From Pseudactinotalea suaedae (GTDB lineage: Bacteria; Actinomycetota; Actinomycetes; Actinomycetales; Beutenbergiaceae): DNA of 64,000 bases. Both the position numbers and the translations under genes were made by a program. The notes beneath the pieces are model-generated. The model was not told where the DNA came from. It searched no databases and worked only from the letters and a program-made list of their open reading frames with translations. Positions 1-10,230 of this stretch are shown here, in pieces. Positions within the stretch are counted from its first letter, which is position 1, and every line of letters begins with the position of its first letter. The stretch lies in the NCBI RefSeq assembly GCF_009733815.1, contig NZ_WNXY01000008.1:186001-250000 (forward strand), in the 5' to 3' direction.

Positions 1-2
1 TG

Positions 3-3000
3 CTGCCGGTCGGGATCCCGCTGGGCGCGACCGGGCTCGGGATCTACGGCTTCCTCGGGATGTTCGTCTCCAACGGTGCCCGGCAGCTGCCTTCGGGTTT
101 CGACAACGACCCCGTCGGGCGCGAGATCGCGTGGTACCGGGACACCCCGCTGCTCGACAAGTTCGGCCCCGAGCGCGGCCAGTGGGCGATCGGGCTGGGC
201 GTCGTCGTCGGCACGATGCCGGATCAGGCGTTCACGTTCAACGCCGTCGGCATGCTGGTCGTGGCGTTCCCCGATCCCGAGGTGATCTTCGCGATCGATG
301 CCAAGCTCGCCACCCGGCCGGACCTCGCGCCGAAGGCGCAGGGCAGCGCGCCCGGCGCCGGGCTGGAGATCCTCGGGCTGGTGGTCATCGACGACCAGGC
401 GGTGCTGGTCGGCATCCGCGGCCGCTACACGATCCCCAAGGTGCTCACGCTCAACGTCCCGATCGACGGCTACTTCCCGTACCCGAGCACCCCGAAGGAC
501 GCGTTCGTGCGGGTGGGCTCCGACGGTGTCGTCGCCGAGGGCCGCGGTGGCGACCCGGTCCAGATCATCCTGCTTCCGGAGACGCTCGACATCGAGGCCT
601 ACGCGTTCCTCATGATCGAGGAGAAGAAGCTGCACAAGCTGGGCGGCGACCCCCGCTTCAGCTTCGACGGCTTCTCGATCGGGTTCGGCGCGGGCATCGA
701 GATCGGCTGGGAGGCCGGCCCGTTCAAGCTCGCCGCAGGCGCGAAGATCCTCGTCGGGCTGGGCACCAACCCGTTCCTGCTCAAGGGCATGTTCAAGGTG
801 TGGGGCACGCTGTCGCTGGTCATCGTCGAGGTCGACGTGGACGGCGAGCTGATCTGCACGGTGTGGGACGACGGCGGCCTCAAGGTCAACCTGACCGGCA
901 AGTTCTGCGGCAAGGTCTCGTTCTTCTTCTTCTCGGTGTCCGGGTGCGTGGGGATCTCGATCGGGGACTCGCTCACACCCGAGGCGCCGCCACCACCGCC
1001 ACCGATCGGCAAGGTCTCGCTCACCGACCGTCGCGGCCAGACCACCGCGGAGGCGAGCACCGGTGCACCGGGACCGGAGCAGACCGTCTGGCCCGACACC
1101 GTTCCCGTGATCGAGCTGATGCACCACATGGCGGTCGACCTCGGCGCCTCGGCGTTCACACCCGGCGCACCGCCACCCGGCCCGGTGTGGTCAGGCACCT
1201 CGGAGATGAAGTACGCCTACCGGCTCGTCGGCGTCGAGATCGTGCCCGACGGCGGCGCACCGCTGGGCGGTCCGCTCGCCTCGGGGTGGTGGTTGCCCAC
1301 CCACCGTCCGGGTGTGCTCGCCGGCGGCGACGTGGCCGTCTCCGCCGAGGAGGCGATGTTCCTCGCCCTGCTCGCGTGGGACCCGGCGCCGTGGACCTAC
1401 TGGCTCACCGACGGCGGTGCCGGCACCGACGGCGACCCGTCGCAGACGCCCGGCCGGCTGTGCGACCCGCCGCCCCGGCCGGCGCGGACGTGCCTGCTCG
1501 GCAAGGACGCCGAGCGCACAGGCGTCGACGCCGTCGAGCTGCCCCCCGAGAGCCTCGGCACAGCACCGTTCCCCTCCCGGTTCACCGGGTACGGGCGGGA
1601 ACGGATCGCGGGCAGGGTGCTCGGCGTGGCCGCACCGTGGCTGGCCGCCCAGGGGCTGGCGCTGGTGCCCGGTCATGTGGCCGACGGCATCTGGTGGCTG
1701 GCCGCCGCGACCCGGTACGGGTTCACCGAGCGCACCACCGAGCTGCGGGTCACGCTGGCGCCCCAGGTCGTGGAACCCGAGCTGCGGCTGCTGGTGTGCA
1801 CCGACCACCGCAAGCGCCCGGAGCACGGCGGCGGGAAGCCGGTCGGCACGTGCGCCGTCGTCGGTGACCACCACCAGCCCGACACCGATCTCGGGACGGC
1901 GAGCTCGATCGACGGCGTGAAGATCGAGTCGCACGGCGCGACCTTCACCACACGTGGTGACCCGGTCACCGTGCTGCTGCCCGAGGGCGGCATGGTGGCC
2001 CACCTGCCGGAGACCTCCGACGTCGTCGAGGTGGGCTTCATCTGCTGGGACAACGGCGAGGTCAAGCTGATCGGCCTCGACCGTGACGGCAACGCCGTCG
2101 CCGACGGGTCTGTGCCGCCCGGCGCGGTCGGCCCGCAACGGGTGACGCTGACCGGAGCCGGCATCGTCTCGATCGAGATCCACGGCAGCACCTGGATCGG
2201 CGTCGAACGGATCTGCTGGGGCAGCGCGGAGCAGGAGGAGCCGGTGGGCACCTCGGAGCTGCCGCGCGTGATGGGCCAGCTGGTGGGCAACGGCGAGCGG
2301 GAGTGGGAACCCGTGGTCGAGCAGACCTACCGCACCGGCACGGGCACCTGCTCCGTCGTGGTCTACACGCCTCCGAGCCCCGGACGCTGGCGCGGCGTGC
2401 GGGTGCTGGAGTGGGTGGGCGGCAGGCGATCGCCCGCACGCGTGGGCTGGATGCAGCTGTGCGGCATCAGCGCCTCGGCGCAGGGACAGGCCGACGCCAA
2501 CGCCGACTACGCCTCCGACCTCGCCGAACTCATCAACGGGCTCGCCGGTGCCAGCGACCCGCAGCCGCCGCACCGGAGCCTGCTCGCCGCCGGCACCGGC
2601 TACTCCGTGCGGATCCGCTGGCAGTGGCAGGGCTGGGTGAAGTCCGAGAGCACGCCGGAGCCCGAGGACATCCCCGACCCCGGAGCGTGGCAGGACGGGC
2701 CGGAGGTCGTCCGGCGCTTCCGCACGGCGTCGCAGGCGAGCATCGCCGGCAACCCGCCCACCGAGCTCACCGACGAGAAGACCTTCGATCCGCGATCGCT
2801 GCTGCGGTACCTGCTGGCGTTCGAGCCGGACACCGGGCAGGCGCCGCACCTGCTCGACGACACCCTGCTGATCCACCTCGCCGTCGACCACCTCGACCAG
2901 CTGGCGGGGCTGTACGGGCGCGATGTGGGGCTTCGACTGCGCCGCACCGACCCGCCGCCGGGATCGCTCGCCGGCCAGCCGCACGCGCCGGACGAGCCGA

Positions 3001-3785
3001 TCGACGTCGCCTGGACGAAGCTGCACGACCACTACCGGCCGCTCGGCCAGAAGCGCTTCCTCGACGCGATCCGGGAGGCGCCCTGCCTCGAGGAGCCACC
3101 GCTGGGCGGCACCACGGGCGAGATCACCGCGGACCTCGTGCCGGGTGCCTGGTACGACCTCATGCTGATGGCGACGCCGACGGCGAACCCCGCCTCGGAG
3201 GACCTCGTGGTCCGCCGTGCCCACTTCCAGGCGTCGTTCTACCGGGACGCCCCCGACCTGCTCGCCGCGCTCGGGCTGTCGCCGACGCAGAGCCCGCTGA
3301 TCGCGCCGGACGCCGTCCTGACGGCGCCACTGCCGGCCGGTCCGCTCGTGGTCGGTGACCGCGAGCTCGACGAGGCGATGGCCGCCGTCGGGCTCGATCC
3401 CTGGCCGCTGCCGGTGGCGGGCCGGACCAGCGTGCTGTGGTGGCACGACGGCACCTCCTGGCTGCTCAGCGGCGTGCTGCTGGAGCTGCCCGAGCCGATC
3501 GTGCGGACCGGGCGGCGCGCGCTCGACGTCACCTCCTGCAGCCACGGCGGCGTCCCGCTGGTCCAGCGGCGACGCAACACCAACGGCACCAGGGTGCTGC
3601 TCGGCCCGGCCGCGCCGACCGCCGTCAGCCCCTCGGGTGCCGACCCTTTCCAGGCCCAGCCGCTGGTGATGCAGCTGACCCGCACGCTCACCGACCGGAC
3701 CGGAGCGACCTCGGCGACCGTCGTCACGGGCAGCCGAGCCGCGCTCACCGCGCCGCGTGCCGTCTACCAGGAGGTCGGATCGTGA
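3..3785 (+). CDS. Large hypothetical protein, 5' end outside the window
   Basis: The frame is open from the first complete codon (position 3) and the residues before the first ATG at 60 read like protein, so the true start lies upstream; at least 1,260 residues are visible. I do not recognise the family with confidence. The first third (to about 985) is glycine- and hydrophobic-rich with alternating beta-like segments and two close cysteines near 905-950. A proline-rich linker (about 985-1005) follows, then a long beta-rich part with several Cys/Trp pairs. It overlaps the next gene by GTGA, so the two are translationally coupled. Long shared operons of this style suggest one secreted or surface assembly, but no signal peptide can be judged because the N-terminus is missing. 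A DUF6603-like large protein is possible but unproven. Confidence 0.8.
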   Translation: MPVGIPLGATGLGIYGFLGMFVSNGARQLPSGFDNDPVGREIAWYRDTPLLDKFGPERGQWAIGLGVVVGTMPDQAFTFNAVGMLVVAFPDPEVIFAIDAKLATRPDLAPKAQGSAPGAGLEILGLVVIDDQAVLVGIRGRYTIPKVLTLNVPIDGYFPYPSTPKDAFVRVGSDGVVAEGRGGDPVQIILLPETLDIEAYAFLMIEEKKLHKLGGDPRFSFDGFSIGFGAGIEIGWEAGPFKLAAGAKILVGLGTNPFLLKGMFKVWGTLSLVIVEVDVDGELICTVWDDGGLKVNLTGKFCGKVSFFFFSVSGCVGISIGDSLTPEAPPPPPPIGKVSLTDRRGQTTAEASTGAPGPEQTVWPDTVPVIELMHHMAVDLGASAFTPGAPPPGPVWSGTSEMKYAYRLVGVEIVPDGGAPLGGPLASGWWLPTHRPGVLAGGDVAVSAEEAMFLALLAWDPAPWTYWLTDGGAGTDGDPSQTPGRLCDPPPRPARTCLLGKDAERTGVDAVELPPESLGTAPFPSRFTGYGRERIAGRVLGVAAPWLAAQGLALVPGHVADGIWWLAAATRYGFTERTTELRVTLAPQVVEPELRLLVCTDHRKRPEHGGGKPVGTCAVVGDHHQPDTDLGTASSIDGVKIESHGATFTTRGDPVTVLLPEGGMVAHLPETSDVVEVGFICWDNGEVKLIGLDRDGNAVADGSVPPGAVGPQRVTLTGAGIVSIEIHGSTWIGVERICWGSAEQEEPVGTSELPRVMGQLVGNGEREWEPVVEQTYRTGTGTCSVVVYTPPSPGRWRGVRVLEWVGGRRSPARVGWMQLCGISASAQGQADANADYASDLAELINGLAGASDPQPPHRSLLAAGTGYSVRIRWQWQGWVKSESTPEPEDIPDPGAWQDGPEVVRRFRTASQASIAGNPPTELTDEKTFDPRSLLRYLLAFEPDTGQAPHLLDDTLLIHLAVDHLDQLAGLYGRDVGLRLRRTDPPPGSLAGQPHAPDEPIDVAWTKLHDHYRPLGQKRFLDAIREAPCLEEPPLGGTTGEITADLVPGAWYDLMLMATPTANPASEDLVVRRAHFQASFYRDAPDLLAALGLSPTQSPLIAPDAVLTAPLPAGPLVVGDRELDEAMAAVGLDPWPLPVAGRTSVLWWHDGTSWLLSGVLLELPEPIVRTGRRALDVTSCSHGGVPLVQRRRNTNGTRVLLGPAAPTAVSPSGADPFQAQPLVMQLTRTLTDRTGATSATVVTGSRAALTAPRAVYQEVGS

Positions 3786-6700
3786 ACCCGAGTCCCTCCT
3801 GGGCCATGAGCGGCCAGGCGATCGACGGCCGCGAGGACACCCACCTCGCCGTGGGGAACCACCTGCGGATCGTCACCAACCCGCTGCTCGGGCTTCCGGT
3901 GTGTCCGGTCGTGGTCCACCGGGTCACCATCCACATCAAGTCGCTGCAGCGCCACACCCGCAGCGACGCGATCTGGGTCGCCGCGAACGGCACGATCCTG
4001 ACCCCGCCGTTCACGTTGACGCCCGACAACCCGGTGACCGCCTACCTGCCCCGCACGGCGTGCTGGGCCGAGGTCGCAGCGACGCCGGCCAAGGGCGACT
4101 GGAAGCCGCCGGTGGTCGGGCCGATCCGCGACGTGGTGCTCGGGCCGGTGGTCTCGCCGGTGCTGGGTCCGATCAGGAAGCCGGTGCCGGCCGCGGGTCA
4201 GCGGGAGCGGCCGACCGCGCTGGTCCGCGCGTCGCGAATCCTCGTCCAGGGCATGGTCGGCACACCGCTGGGCGATGCACCCGTGGCCGTGCGCTCACGC
4301 GCGCCGTACCAGGTGTACGCCTCCCACATCGAGCGGGTGGTGGTCAGCGGCTCCGGCACCGTGGCAGGCATCCGGTGGCTGGACCCGGCGCGGGCTCCCG
4401 GCGGCAAGCGGTGGCACACGCTGCCGCTGCCGTGCGGCCCGGGCGCCCGGTACGCGGGCCCCGGCGACGGCTGGGACCGCGGGCTGCAGCGGGCGCACGA
4501 CGCCGCCCCGACCCGCTACGGGATGCACGAGCAGCCGCAAGCAGCCGGTCCGGCCGCGTGCGACCCGGTGGGCGCGGCGGACGAGCGGTTCCGGGTCGAG
4601 AGCCACGCCGATGCGCTGAAGAACGAGCTGGACCGGCTGGTCAACGACACCTCGGCGAGCCAGCAGGAGCTGGTGGCGACCGCGGCGGTGACGGGCGTCG
4701 GCGGCGGGCTCGGCACCTCCGACCGGAACCTGCTGACGACGGTGCTGCAGGCCACGCTCGACCCGGGGGTGGCGCGCTGGCTGCCGTTCGGCGACATCGA
4801 CACCGACGAGCAGGACCGGGAGATGCTCACGCTCTACCTGGTCAGCGCCGCGTTCGCGCCGGACCTGGGGGCGATCGGCAAGCTCGGTCTGCGGGCGTCG
4901 CTGCCCGGTGTCGAGGAGGCTGCGCAGGTCATCAAGCGGCTCGGCGAGCTCGTCGACGAGAGCTGGGACGGCGGCGAGCAGGTCGGCGAGACCATGCAGC
5001 TCGACATGGTGCTGGTGGCACCAGCGACCGTGCCGCTGGATCTGCCTGCGGCACCACCGATGACCGTGAGCTGGGACGGCACCTGGCAGTCGGTGCCGCC
5101 GCCGACCGCCTCCCGCAGACTCACCGCGGACCTGGACCGGCTCGTCGCGGGAGCCGCACTGGCCTCGGCGGTCGCACAGCCCGACGGCAGCCCGGCGGGC
5201 AGCCGCCACCTCAAGGACGGCGTCGGCAGGCTGGTGCTTCTCGGGCCCTCGCAGCCGCCGACGGCGACCTCGCCGACCCAGGGGCGGCTCACCGATCGTG
5301 GCGTCACCGAGGGCGACGGGGCGTGGCAGATCGCGCAGGCGGACTGGTTCGGCCGCTGGTCGGGATGGACCCGGACCCCGTTCGGCGCCGGTGAGCGCCC
5401 TCGACCCCCGCGCCCGGTCGTTCTGCTGGCCACGTCGCCGCCCACGGTGCCGACACCGGCACCGACCGGACCGCTGTCGGGGAGGGTGCGGGTCGAGGTG
5501 CCGGTGCCACCGCCGACAGCGCTGCCGCCCGGCGCCCGCTCGCTCGCGCAGCTGGAGCTGACCGTGGTGCCGAGCACGGGCGGTTCCACGATCTCGACGC
5601 ACCCGGCGGCCGGGGACGCCGTCGTGGTCACGGTGCCAGGCCCGGCGCTGCTGCCGACCACGTCCGGATCGGTGACCGTGACCGCGCGCTGGCTCGACAC
5701 CGCGGCGGTCGCCTCCGAGGTCAGCGAGCCCCGCAGCGCCACCCTGCACGACCCGCGCGCCCCCGCCCCCGTGGTGCTGCCCGCGACGCTGACCTACACC
5801 GCACGCCCGGATGCGACCGGCTGGGCGCAGACCACGCTCTCGTGGGGCGCGCAGCCGGGACAGGCCTCGTTCCGCGTCTTCCTGGCCGACGAGACGACGC
5901 TGCGCTCGAAGCTCACCGAGATCGCTGCCGGGACGCTGGCAGCCGGAGATGCTGGGCAGGCGCCATCGGCGAGCCAGGCGCAGACGATCCTCGACGCGCT
6001 CGACGCGGCACCGGGCGCACCCGAGCGCGGCGCGGTCTGGGAGGCGCACAAGACCCGGCTGCCCCGGCGCTGGTTCCTGCAGCTGACGCCCGAGCCGATC
6101 CCCGCGAGCGCCACGACGACGTTCCGGCACCAGGTCTCCGGGGCGCTGACGGTGCTCGTGCTCTACCGGGTGGTGGCCGTGAGCGCGGCGAGCGTCGAGT
6201 CCGACTTCCGGACCTCGCCCATCCTGCCGCGGGCGGTCCCGAACGTGCTGGCGCCGCCCACGCCGTCGATCCGCGTGACCCCGTCCACCACCGCCACCGG
6301 CAAGCTGCAGGCGACCATCGCGGTGACTGTGCCGCCCGGCCGGACACGGGCGGCGCGGTGGCGGCTACGGCGGGCCAGCGCCACCACCGACGCCGCCCTG
6401 ATGCCGCTGGTGGCGCACGGGCTGGTGACCGCGCCCGCGACCGGCGGCGACCAGACGTTCGAGGTCGTCGACACCGGCGATGCACCGGGCGTGAGCCGGA
6501 CCTCGCTGTCCGGCTGGGTGCGGTACGCCTGGCGGGTGGAGGTCGCCGGTCCCGACCTGCCCGGTGGCGGCCCGTCCGGGGAGTGGTCCGCGCCCTCGGC
6601 GCCCGCGTCGGCGGTCGTGATGCCCGGCGAGCCACCGTCCGAGGTGACCAGCATGACCGCGGTGCGCGACGCCGTCGGGGTCCACGTCCGGTTCAGCCAC

Positions 6701-6937
6701 GCCGGTCCCCTGCAGCCGGGCGCGAGCAAGGGCTACGTGGTGGACGTGTACCGCCGTCGGCCGGGAGAGCCGATGCAGATCGCGACCTCGGTGCCCGGGC
6801 TGGGCGGCGGCTCGGCGGGTGCGTTCGACGTGCTCGACCCCGACCCTGCCGTGCCTGCCGGCACCGGCTACCGGGTGGTCGTGACCGACCCGATCGGGCG
6901 GCGCTCGGCACCGAGCGAGGAGGTGGTCGCACCATGA
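3782..6937 (+). CDS. Large hypothetical protein with a C-terminal fibronectin-III-like region
   Basis: A 1,051-residue protein starting at a GTG that overlaps the upstream stop by four bases. The frame remains open a few hundred bases upstream inside the previous gene, but GTG at 3782 gives the natural coupled start. The N-terminal half has no recognised motif. From roughly residue 540 onward, proline/threonine-rich beta-sandwich stretches alternate, and the last 100 residues (starting PPSEVTSMTAVRD) look like a fibronectin type III module with its usual late YRVVVTD strand. No signal peptide or transmembrane helix is visible. It sits between two other giant genes, so a structural or adhesive role within a shared complex is inferred. 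Function otherwise unknown. Confidence 0.82.
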   Translation: MNPSPSWAMSGQAIDGREDTHLAVGNHLRIVTNPLLGLPVCPVVVHRVTIHIKSLQRHTRSDAIWVAANGTILTPPFTLTPDNPVTAYLPRTACWAEVAATPAKGDWKPPVVGPIRDVVLGPVVSPVLGPIRKPVPAAGQRERPTALVRASRILVQGMVGTPLGDAPVAVRSRAPYQVYASHIERVVVSGSGTVAGIRWLDPARAPGGKRWHTLPLPCGPGARYAGPGDGWDRGLQRAHDAAPTRYGMHEQPQAAGPAACDPVGAADERFRVESHADALKNELDRLVNDTSASQQELVATAAVTGVGGGLGTSDRNLLTTVLQATLDPGVARWLPFGDIDTDEQDREMLTLYLVSAAFAPDLGAIGKLGLRASLPGVEEAAQVIKRLGELVDESWDGGEQVGETMQLDMVLVAPATVPLDLPAAPPMTVSWDGTWQSVPPPTASRRLTADLDRLVAGAALASAVAQPDGSPAGSRHLKDGVGRLVLLGPSQPPTATSPTQGRLTDRGVTEGDGAWQIAQADWFGRWSGWTRTPFGAGERPRPPRPVVLLATSPPTVPTPAPTGPLSGRVRVEVPVPPPTALPPGARSLAQLELTVVPSTGGSTISTHPAAGDAVVVTVPGPALLPTTSGSVTVTARWLDTAAVASEVSEPRSATLHDPRAPAPVVLPATLTYTARPDATGWAQTTLSWGAQPGQASFRVFLADETTLRSKLTEIAAGTLAAGDAGQAPSASQAQTILDALDAAPGAPERGAVWEAHKTRLPRRWFLQLTPEPIPASATTTFRHQVSGALTVLVLYRVVAVSAASVESDFRTSPILPRAVPNVLAPPTPSIRVTPSTTATGKLQATIAVTVPPGRTRAARWRLRRASATTDAALMPLVAHGLVTAPATGGDQTFEVVDTGDAPGVSRTSLSGWVRYAWRVEVAGPDLPGGGPSGEWSAPSAPASAVVMPGEPPSEVTSMTAVRDAVGVHVRFSHAGPLQPGASKGYVVDVYRRRPGEPMQIATSVPGLGGGSAGAFDVLDPDPAVPAGTGYRVVVTDPIGRRSAPSEEVVAP

Positions 6938-9900
6938 CCGTGCTCACGCCCGCACCCGCCGAGCTGGGACTCGAGGGGCCGGTGCTGGGGCCCTGGTTCT
7001 CGACCGACGTCACGCTGCCGCCACCGACCGACGAGCTGGCGGTCGCAGTGTCGATGCAGACCGGCACCCGCTGGCTGCCCCCGGCCACCGGCCTGCTCAG
7101 CTTCGCGACCGGAGGCGAGCCACGGCTCGCGGGGCTCCGCGGTCCAGCGGGCACCCCGCCGTTCCAGCCCGGGCGCTACGTCGCGACCTTCCGGTTGCTG
7201 CCCGAGGTCGAGGTCAGGCTGGCTGCACTTCTCGCCGACGTGCCGGCTGCTGACGGCGGGGGCGCAGGCGCGGGCGTGACACGGGCGGTCGTGCGGACCT
7301 TCGCGCTCGAGCTGCCCGAGGAGCCGGGCACGATCGCGGCGCTCGAGCCCCGGCTGGTGCCGGGAATCCCCGACGCGGGCACGATGGGCGAGGAGGCGAA
7401 GAAGGCCTACCTCGGGCTGACCGGGACGCCGATCGCCGACCTCAAGCGACCGGGGACCTTCCAGGGCGGCACCGACGCCGTGCTGACCTTCCCGGCCACG
7501 ACAGCTGTGCGGCTGTTCGCCTTCGACACCCGCGGCCGCGCCATCGACCCCGGGGCCGTGGCGGCGTGGTGGGCGCGGCTGGCGACGTCGTTCACCAACC
7601 TGTGGGCGCCGGGGCCCGACACCCGGACCGCGACCGTCGACGACCAGCGGACCGTGATCCTCTGCGGTCCGGACGAGGCACCCGCGGGCGACGGCGTGCT
7701 GGCCCGGCTCGTCGTCACCGGCCTGACCGGTACCGGCGCCGTGCGGGTCGCGGGCAGCGAGACCGCGACCGTGGCGCTCACCGGCGGCAGCGCGCAGGAC
7801 GCCGGCCAGCCGCGTGCCGCCGTGCTGCCCGCCGGCAGCTACGGCTCGTCGGTCTCGTTGTGGTCAGGGGGCACCCCGGTCGGCGGTGTGACCCGCGACT
7901 GCGTGCGGGTGGCCCTCGTGGACGTCGAGTCGCACGTGACCGGGCAACCACGGGTGGCGGCATCCGGCGCGGCGGCACCCGTCGTCCGACGCGCCGCCGA
8001 CCAGGCCCGCGCATCGACCGCGACCGTGGTGGCCCGCGCCACGGTCGACGCGACCGACACCGTGCTGCTCGCCACCGCGGACGCGGCGATGGCCGCGCTG
8101 GTCGGCACGATCGCGGCCGGGCCGGCGACGGTGCTCGCCCCGGTCCTGGACCGCGCAGCCGGTGCGGTCGCGGTGCCGAGCCTGCCGGCGATCGCCCCGC
8201 CGTCGAGCATCAGCGGGGTCACGGTGACCGCGCTGACCGGCGGCGGCACGGCCGCGGACGGCGTGGTGCTGCGGCAACGCATCCTGGTGACGGTCCCGTC
8301 CGATCCTGGGCTTGCCGGTGCCTGGGTACGCGTGTGGCCGCAGTACTTCGACCCCGCGACCGGCCGCCACGTGCGCGGTGCGGGTGGCGGCGGCCTGTTC
8401 GACGCCACCGGCACCGCCCGCGTGGTGGTGCGGCTCGCCGACGGTGCGGTGACGCCCGCGAACAGGATGGGCCTGGACGTCATGGTGGTGACCGCCGTGG
8501 GGGCGACCCGATACCCGGAGGTGCGGCTGGAGCGCCCGGCGCCGGTGGGCGGGGCGATGGTGGCGCTGGCCTCGGCGGGCGCAGCGGTGCTGGTGTGCGA
8601 GTCGGGGGTCGAGATCTCGGGGGCCGTGGCCGCCGGTGCGGTGCCGTCGGGTGCGACCTTGGTCGCGCTCACGGCACCACCGGCGCTCATGGACCCCGCG
8701 TCGATCCCCGCCACGGCGTGGTCGGCGCCTGCGGTGGGGCCGGCGCTAGGCGCCGATGACACGGTGCTGCTGACCGAGCCGGCGTGGCGTGGCTGGCGCG
8801 GCGGGGAGACCGCGGCGGTGCTGGGCGGCACCGGGGCGAGCGCGAGCGCGCTGACCCGGACGCTGCTGCTGCGGCCGCTCGCCGTCGCGTCACCGCTGCC
8901 GACGCAGTCGCGGGACGAGGTGGTGGCGGTCGCGCTCGCGTCGGGTGTGGCGGAGCCCGCGGAGGCCGCGGTGGCCGCGGTCCGGCCGCTGGGGGCTCAC
9001 CACGAGGTCGGGACGCACCAGACGGGGCACCCGGGGGCACCCGCGGACGACGAGCGGCACGGCACCGGCGCACGGCTGCGTGGGCCTGCCGTGGTGCCGG
9101 TGGCCGAGCTGGCGCGCGAGCGGACCGAGCCCTCGACCGCCGAGCTGGCCGTCGCGGCGGCGACGCCGCTCACCCAGCCGGCTGCGCCGTCGTCAGCGGG
9201 ATCCTGGGCCGCCGTGCTGCGCACGGTGGCGGCCCGGGTGGAGTGCGAGCCCGGGCTGGTCGAGGCGATGGACGCGCTCGGCCTCGGCGCGTTCCCGTGG
9301 GAGCAGCCACTCGCGGACCTGCGCACGTGGCTCGTCGGGCTCGGGGTCACCGTGCCGGCGGCGGCCGACGCGGCAGCGGTGAGCATGCAGCGCGCGCTCA
9401 ACCGGCGGCTGCTGGGGGCGCGGTGGGGCTACCGGGAGGCGGCGACAGCGCTGGCGGCGCGGTTCGCCGGCGCCCAAGACCTGGTCTATCTCGAGACGCC
9501 CGCGCTGGACGCGCTGCCGCTGGGCTCCGGCGACGACGCCCTCGACGTGTGGGGGGCGCTGACGGCTCGGTTGACGGAGAACCCTGCGCTGCGCGTCCTG
9601 GTCTGCCTGCCGCTGACGCTTGCGCCGGGAGCGCCGGCGAAGCTGGGAAGGGTGCGCAACGCGGGCGTGCTCGCGGGCCTGGCCGCGCTGCGCGCCGCGG
9701 GCGGCGACCGGGTCGCCGCGTTCACACCGACCACGGGCCCGGGGCGGTCCCTGCACCTGGACGCGACCACCGTGGTGGTCGACGACGCGTGGGCACTCAC
9801 GGGCGGCACCCACCTGTGGCGGCGGGGGCTCTCGTTCGACACCTCGCTCGCGGTCGCGGTCTTCGACGAGCGGCTCGACGGCGGCCGGCCGGCCGAGGTC

Positions 9901-10194
9901 ATCGGGTTCCGGCGTGCGTTGCTCGCCGGCCGGCTGGGACTCGCGCCCTCGCTCCTGCCGGAGGACGCCGAGGAGCTGGTGCGGGCGGTGCGCACCCTCA
10001 GCAACCGCGGCGGCGGGCTGCGGCTCGCGCCGGAGGTGCTGGAGCCGCCGGTGCCCGAGCCCTCCGAGCTCGACACCCGCGTGTGGAACCCGGACGGGAG
10101 CTTCGTCGGCGGGTTCAACTTCATGGACTGGCTCGCCGGGCTCGCCGCCGGCGTGCAGGCTGAGATCCGCGAGGAGGTCCCGGGCGAGGCCTGA
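6934..10194 (+). CDS. Large hypothetical protein with a degenerate phospholipase-D-like C-terminal domain
   Basis: A 1,086-residue protein whose ATG overlaps the upstream TGA (ATGA), with an AGGAGG-type ribosome site just before it. Most of it is unrecognised Ala/Val/Thr-rich sequence. Residues about 830-990 follow the order of a PLD half-domain: a NRRLLGARWGYREA helix, a VYLETPALD strand, an LRVLVCLPL strand, then a VVVDDAWALTGGTHL segment and an RRGLSFDTSLAVAVFD strand. In active PLD enzymes the signature is HxK followed by xxxxD and GSxN. Here the aligned H and K positions are Asp943 and Thr945, although a histidine (His941) stands two residues earlier. It is therefore likely a non-catalytic PLD fold. 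It is the last gene of the operon and is followed by a perfect hairpin. Confidence 0.82.
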   Translation: MTVLTPAPAELGLEGPVLGPWFSTDVTLPPPTDELAVAVSMQTGTRWLPPATGLLSFATGGEPRLAGLRGPAGTPPFQPGRYVATFRLLPEVEVRLAALLADVPAADGGGAGAGVTRAVVRTFALELPEEPGTIAALEPRLVPGIPDAGTMGEEAKKAYLGLTGTPIADLKRPGTFQGGTDAVLTFPATTAVRLFAFDTRGRAIDPGAVAAWWARLATSFTNLWAPGPDTRTATVDDQRTVILCGPDEAPAGDGVLARLVVTGLTGTGAVRVAGSETATVALTGGSAQDAGQPRAAVLPAGSYGSSVSLWSGGTPVGGVTRDCVRVALVDVESHVTGQPRVAASGAAAPVVRRAADQARASTATVVARATVDATDTVLLATADAAMAALVGTIAAGPATVLAPVLDRAAGAVAVPSLPAIAPPSSISGVTVTALTGGGTAADGVVLRQRILVTVPSDPGLAGAWVRVWPQYFDPATGRHVRGAGGGGLFDATGTARVVVRLADGAVTPANRMGLDVMVVTAVGATRYPEVRLERPAPVGGAMVALASAGAAVLVCESGVEISGAVAAGAVPSGATLVALTAPPALMDPASIPATAWSAPAVGPALGADDTVLLTEPAWRGWRGGETAAVLGGTGASASALTRTLLLRPLAVASPLPTQSRDEVVAVALASGVAEPAEAAVAAVRPLGAHHEVGTHQTGHPGAPADDERHGTGARLRGPAVVPVAELARERTEPSTAELAVAAATPLTQPAAPSSAGSWAAVLRTVAARVECEPGLVEAMDALGLGAFPWEQPLADLRTWLVGLGVTVPAAADAAAVSMQRALNRRLLGARWGYREAATALAARFAGAQDLVYLETPALDALPLGSGDDALDVWGALTARLTENPALRVLVCLPLTLAPGAPAKLGRVRNAGVLAGLAALRAAGGDRVAAFTPTTGPGRSLHLDATTVVVDDAWALTGGTHLWRRGLSFDTSLAVAVFDERLDGGRPAEVIGFRRALLAGRLGLAPSLLPEDAEELVRAVRTLSNRGGGLRLAPEVLEPPVPEPSELDTRVWNPDGSFVGGFNFMDWLAGLAAGVQAEIREEVPGEA

Positions 10195-10230
10195 CGTCGC
10201 TACCGGGATGAACCTGAGCCCATATCTGCC

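Noticed and set aside
1191-3545. 784-codon minus-strand frame opposite the first giant gene
   Set aside because: Arg/Gly/Pro-rich shadow of the plus-strand coding frame, typical for this GC content; no motif or ribosome site.
5842-6933. Long upstream extension of the third giant gene
   Set aside because: It lies wholly inside the second gene in another frame; the ATGA overlap with a good ribosome site marks the real start.
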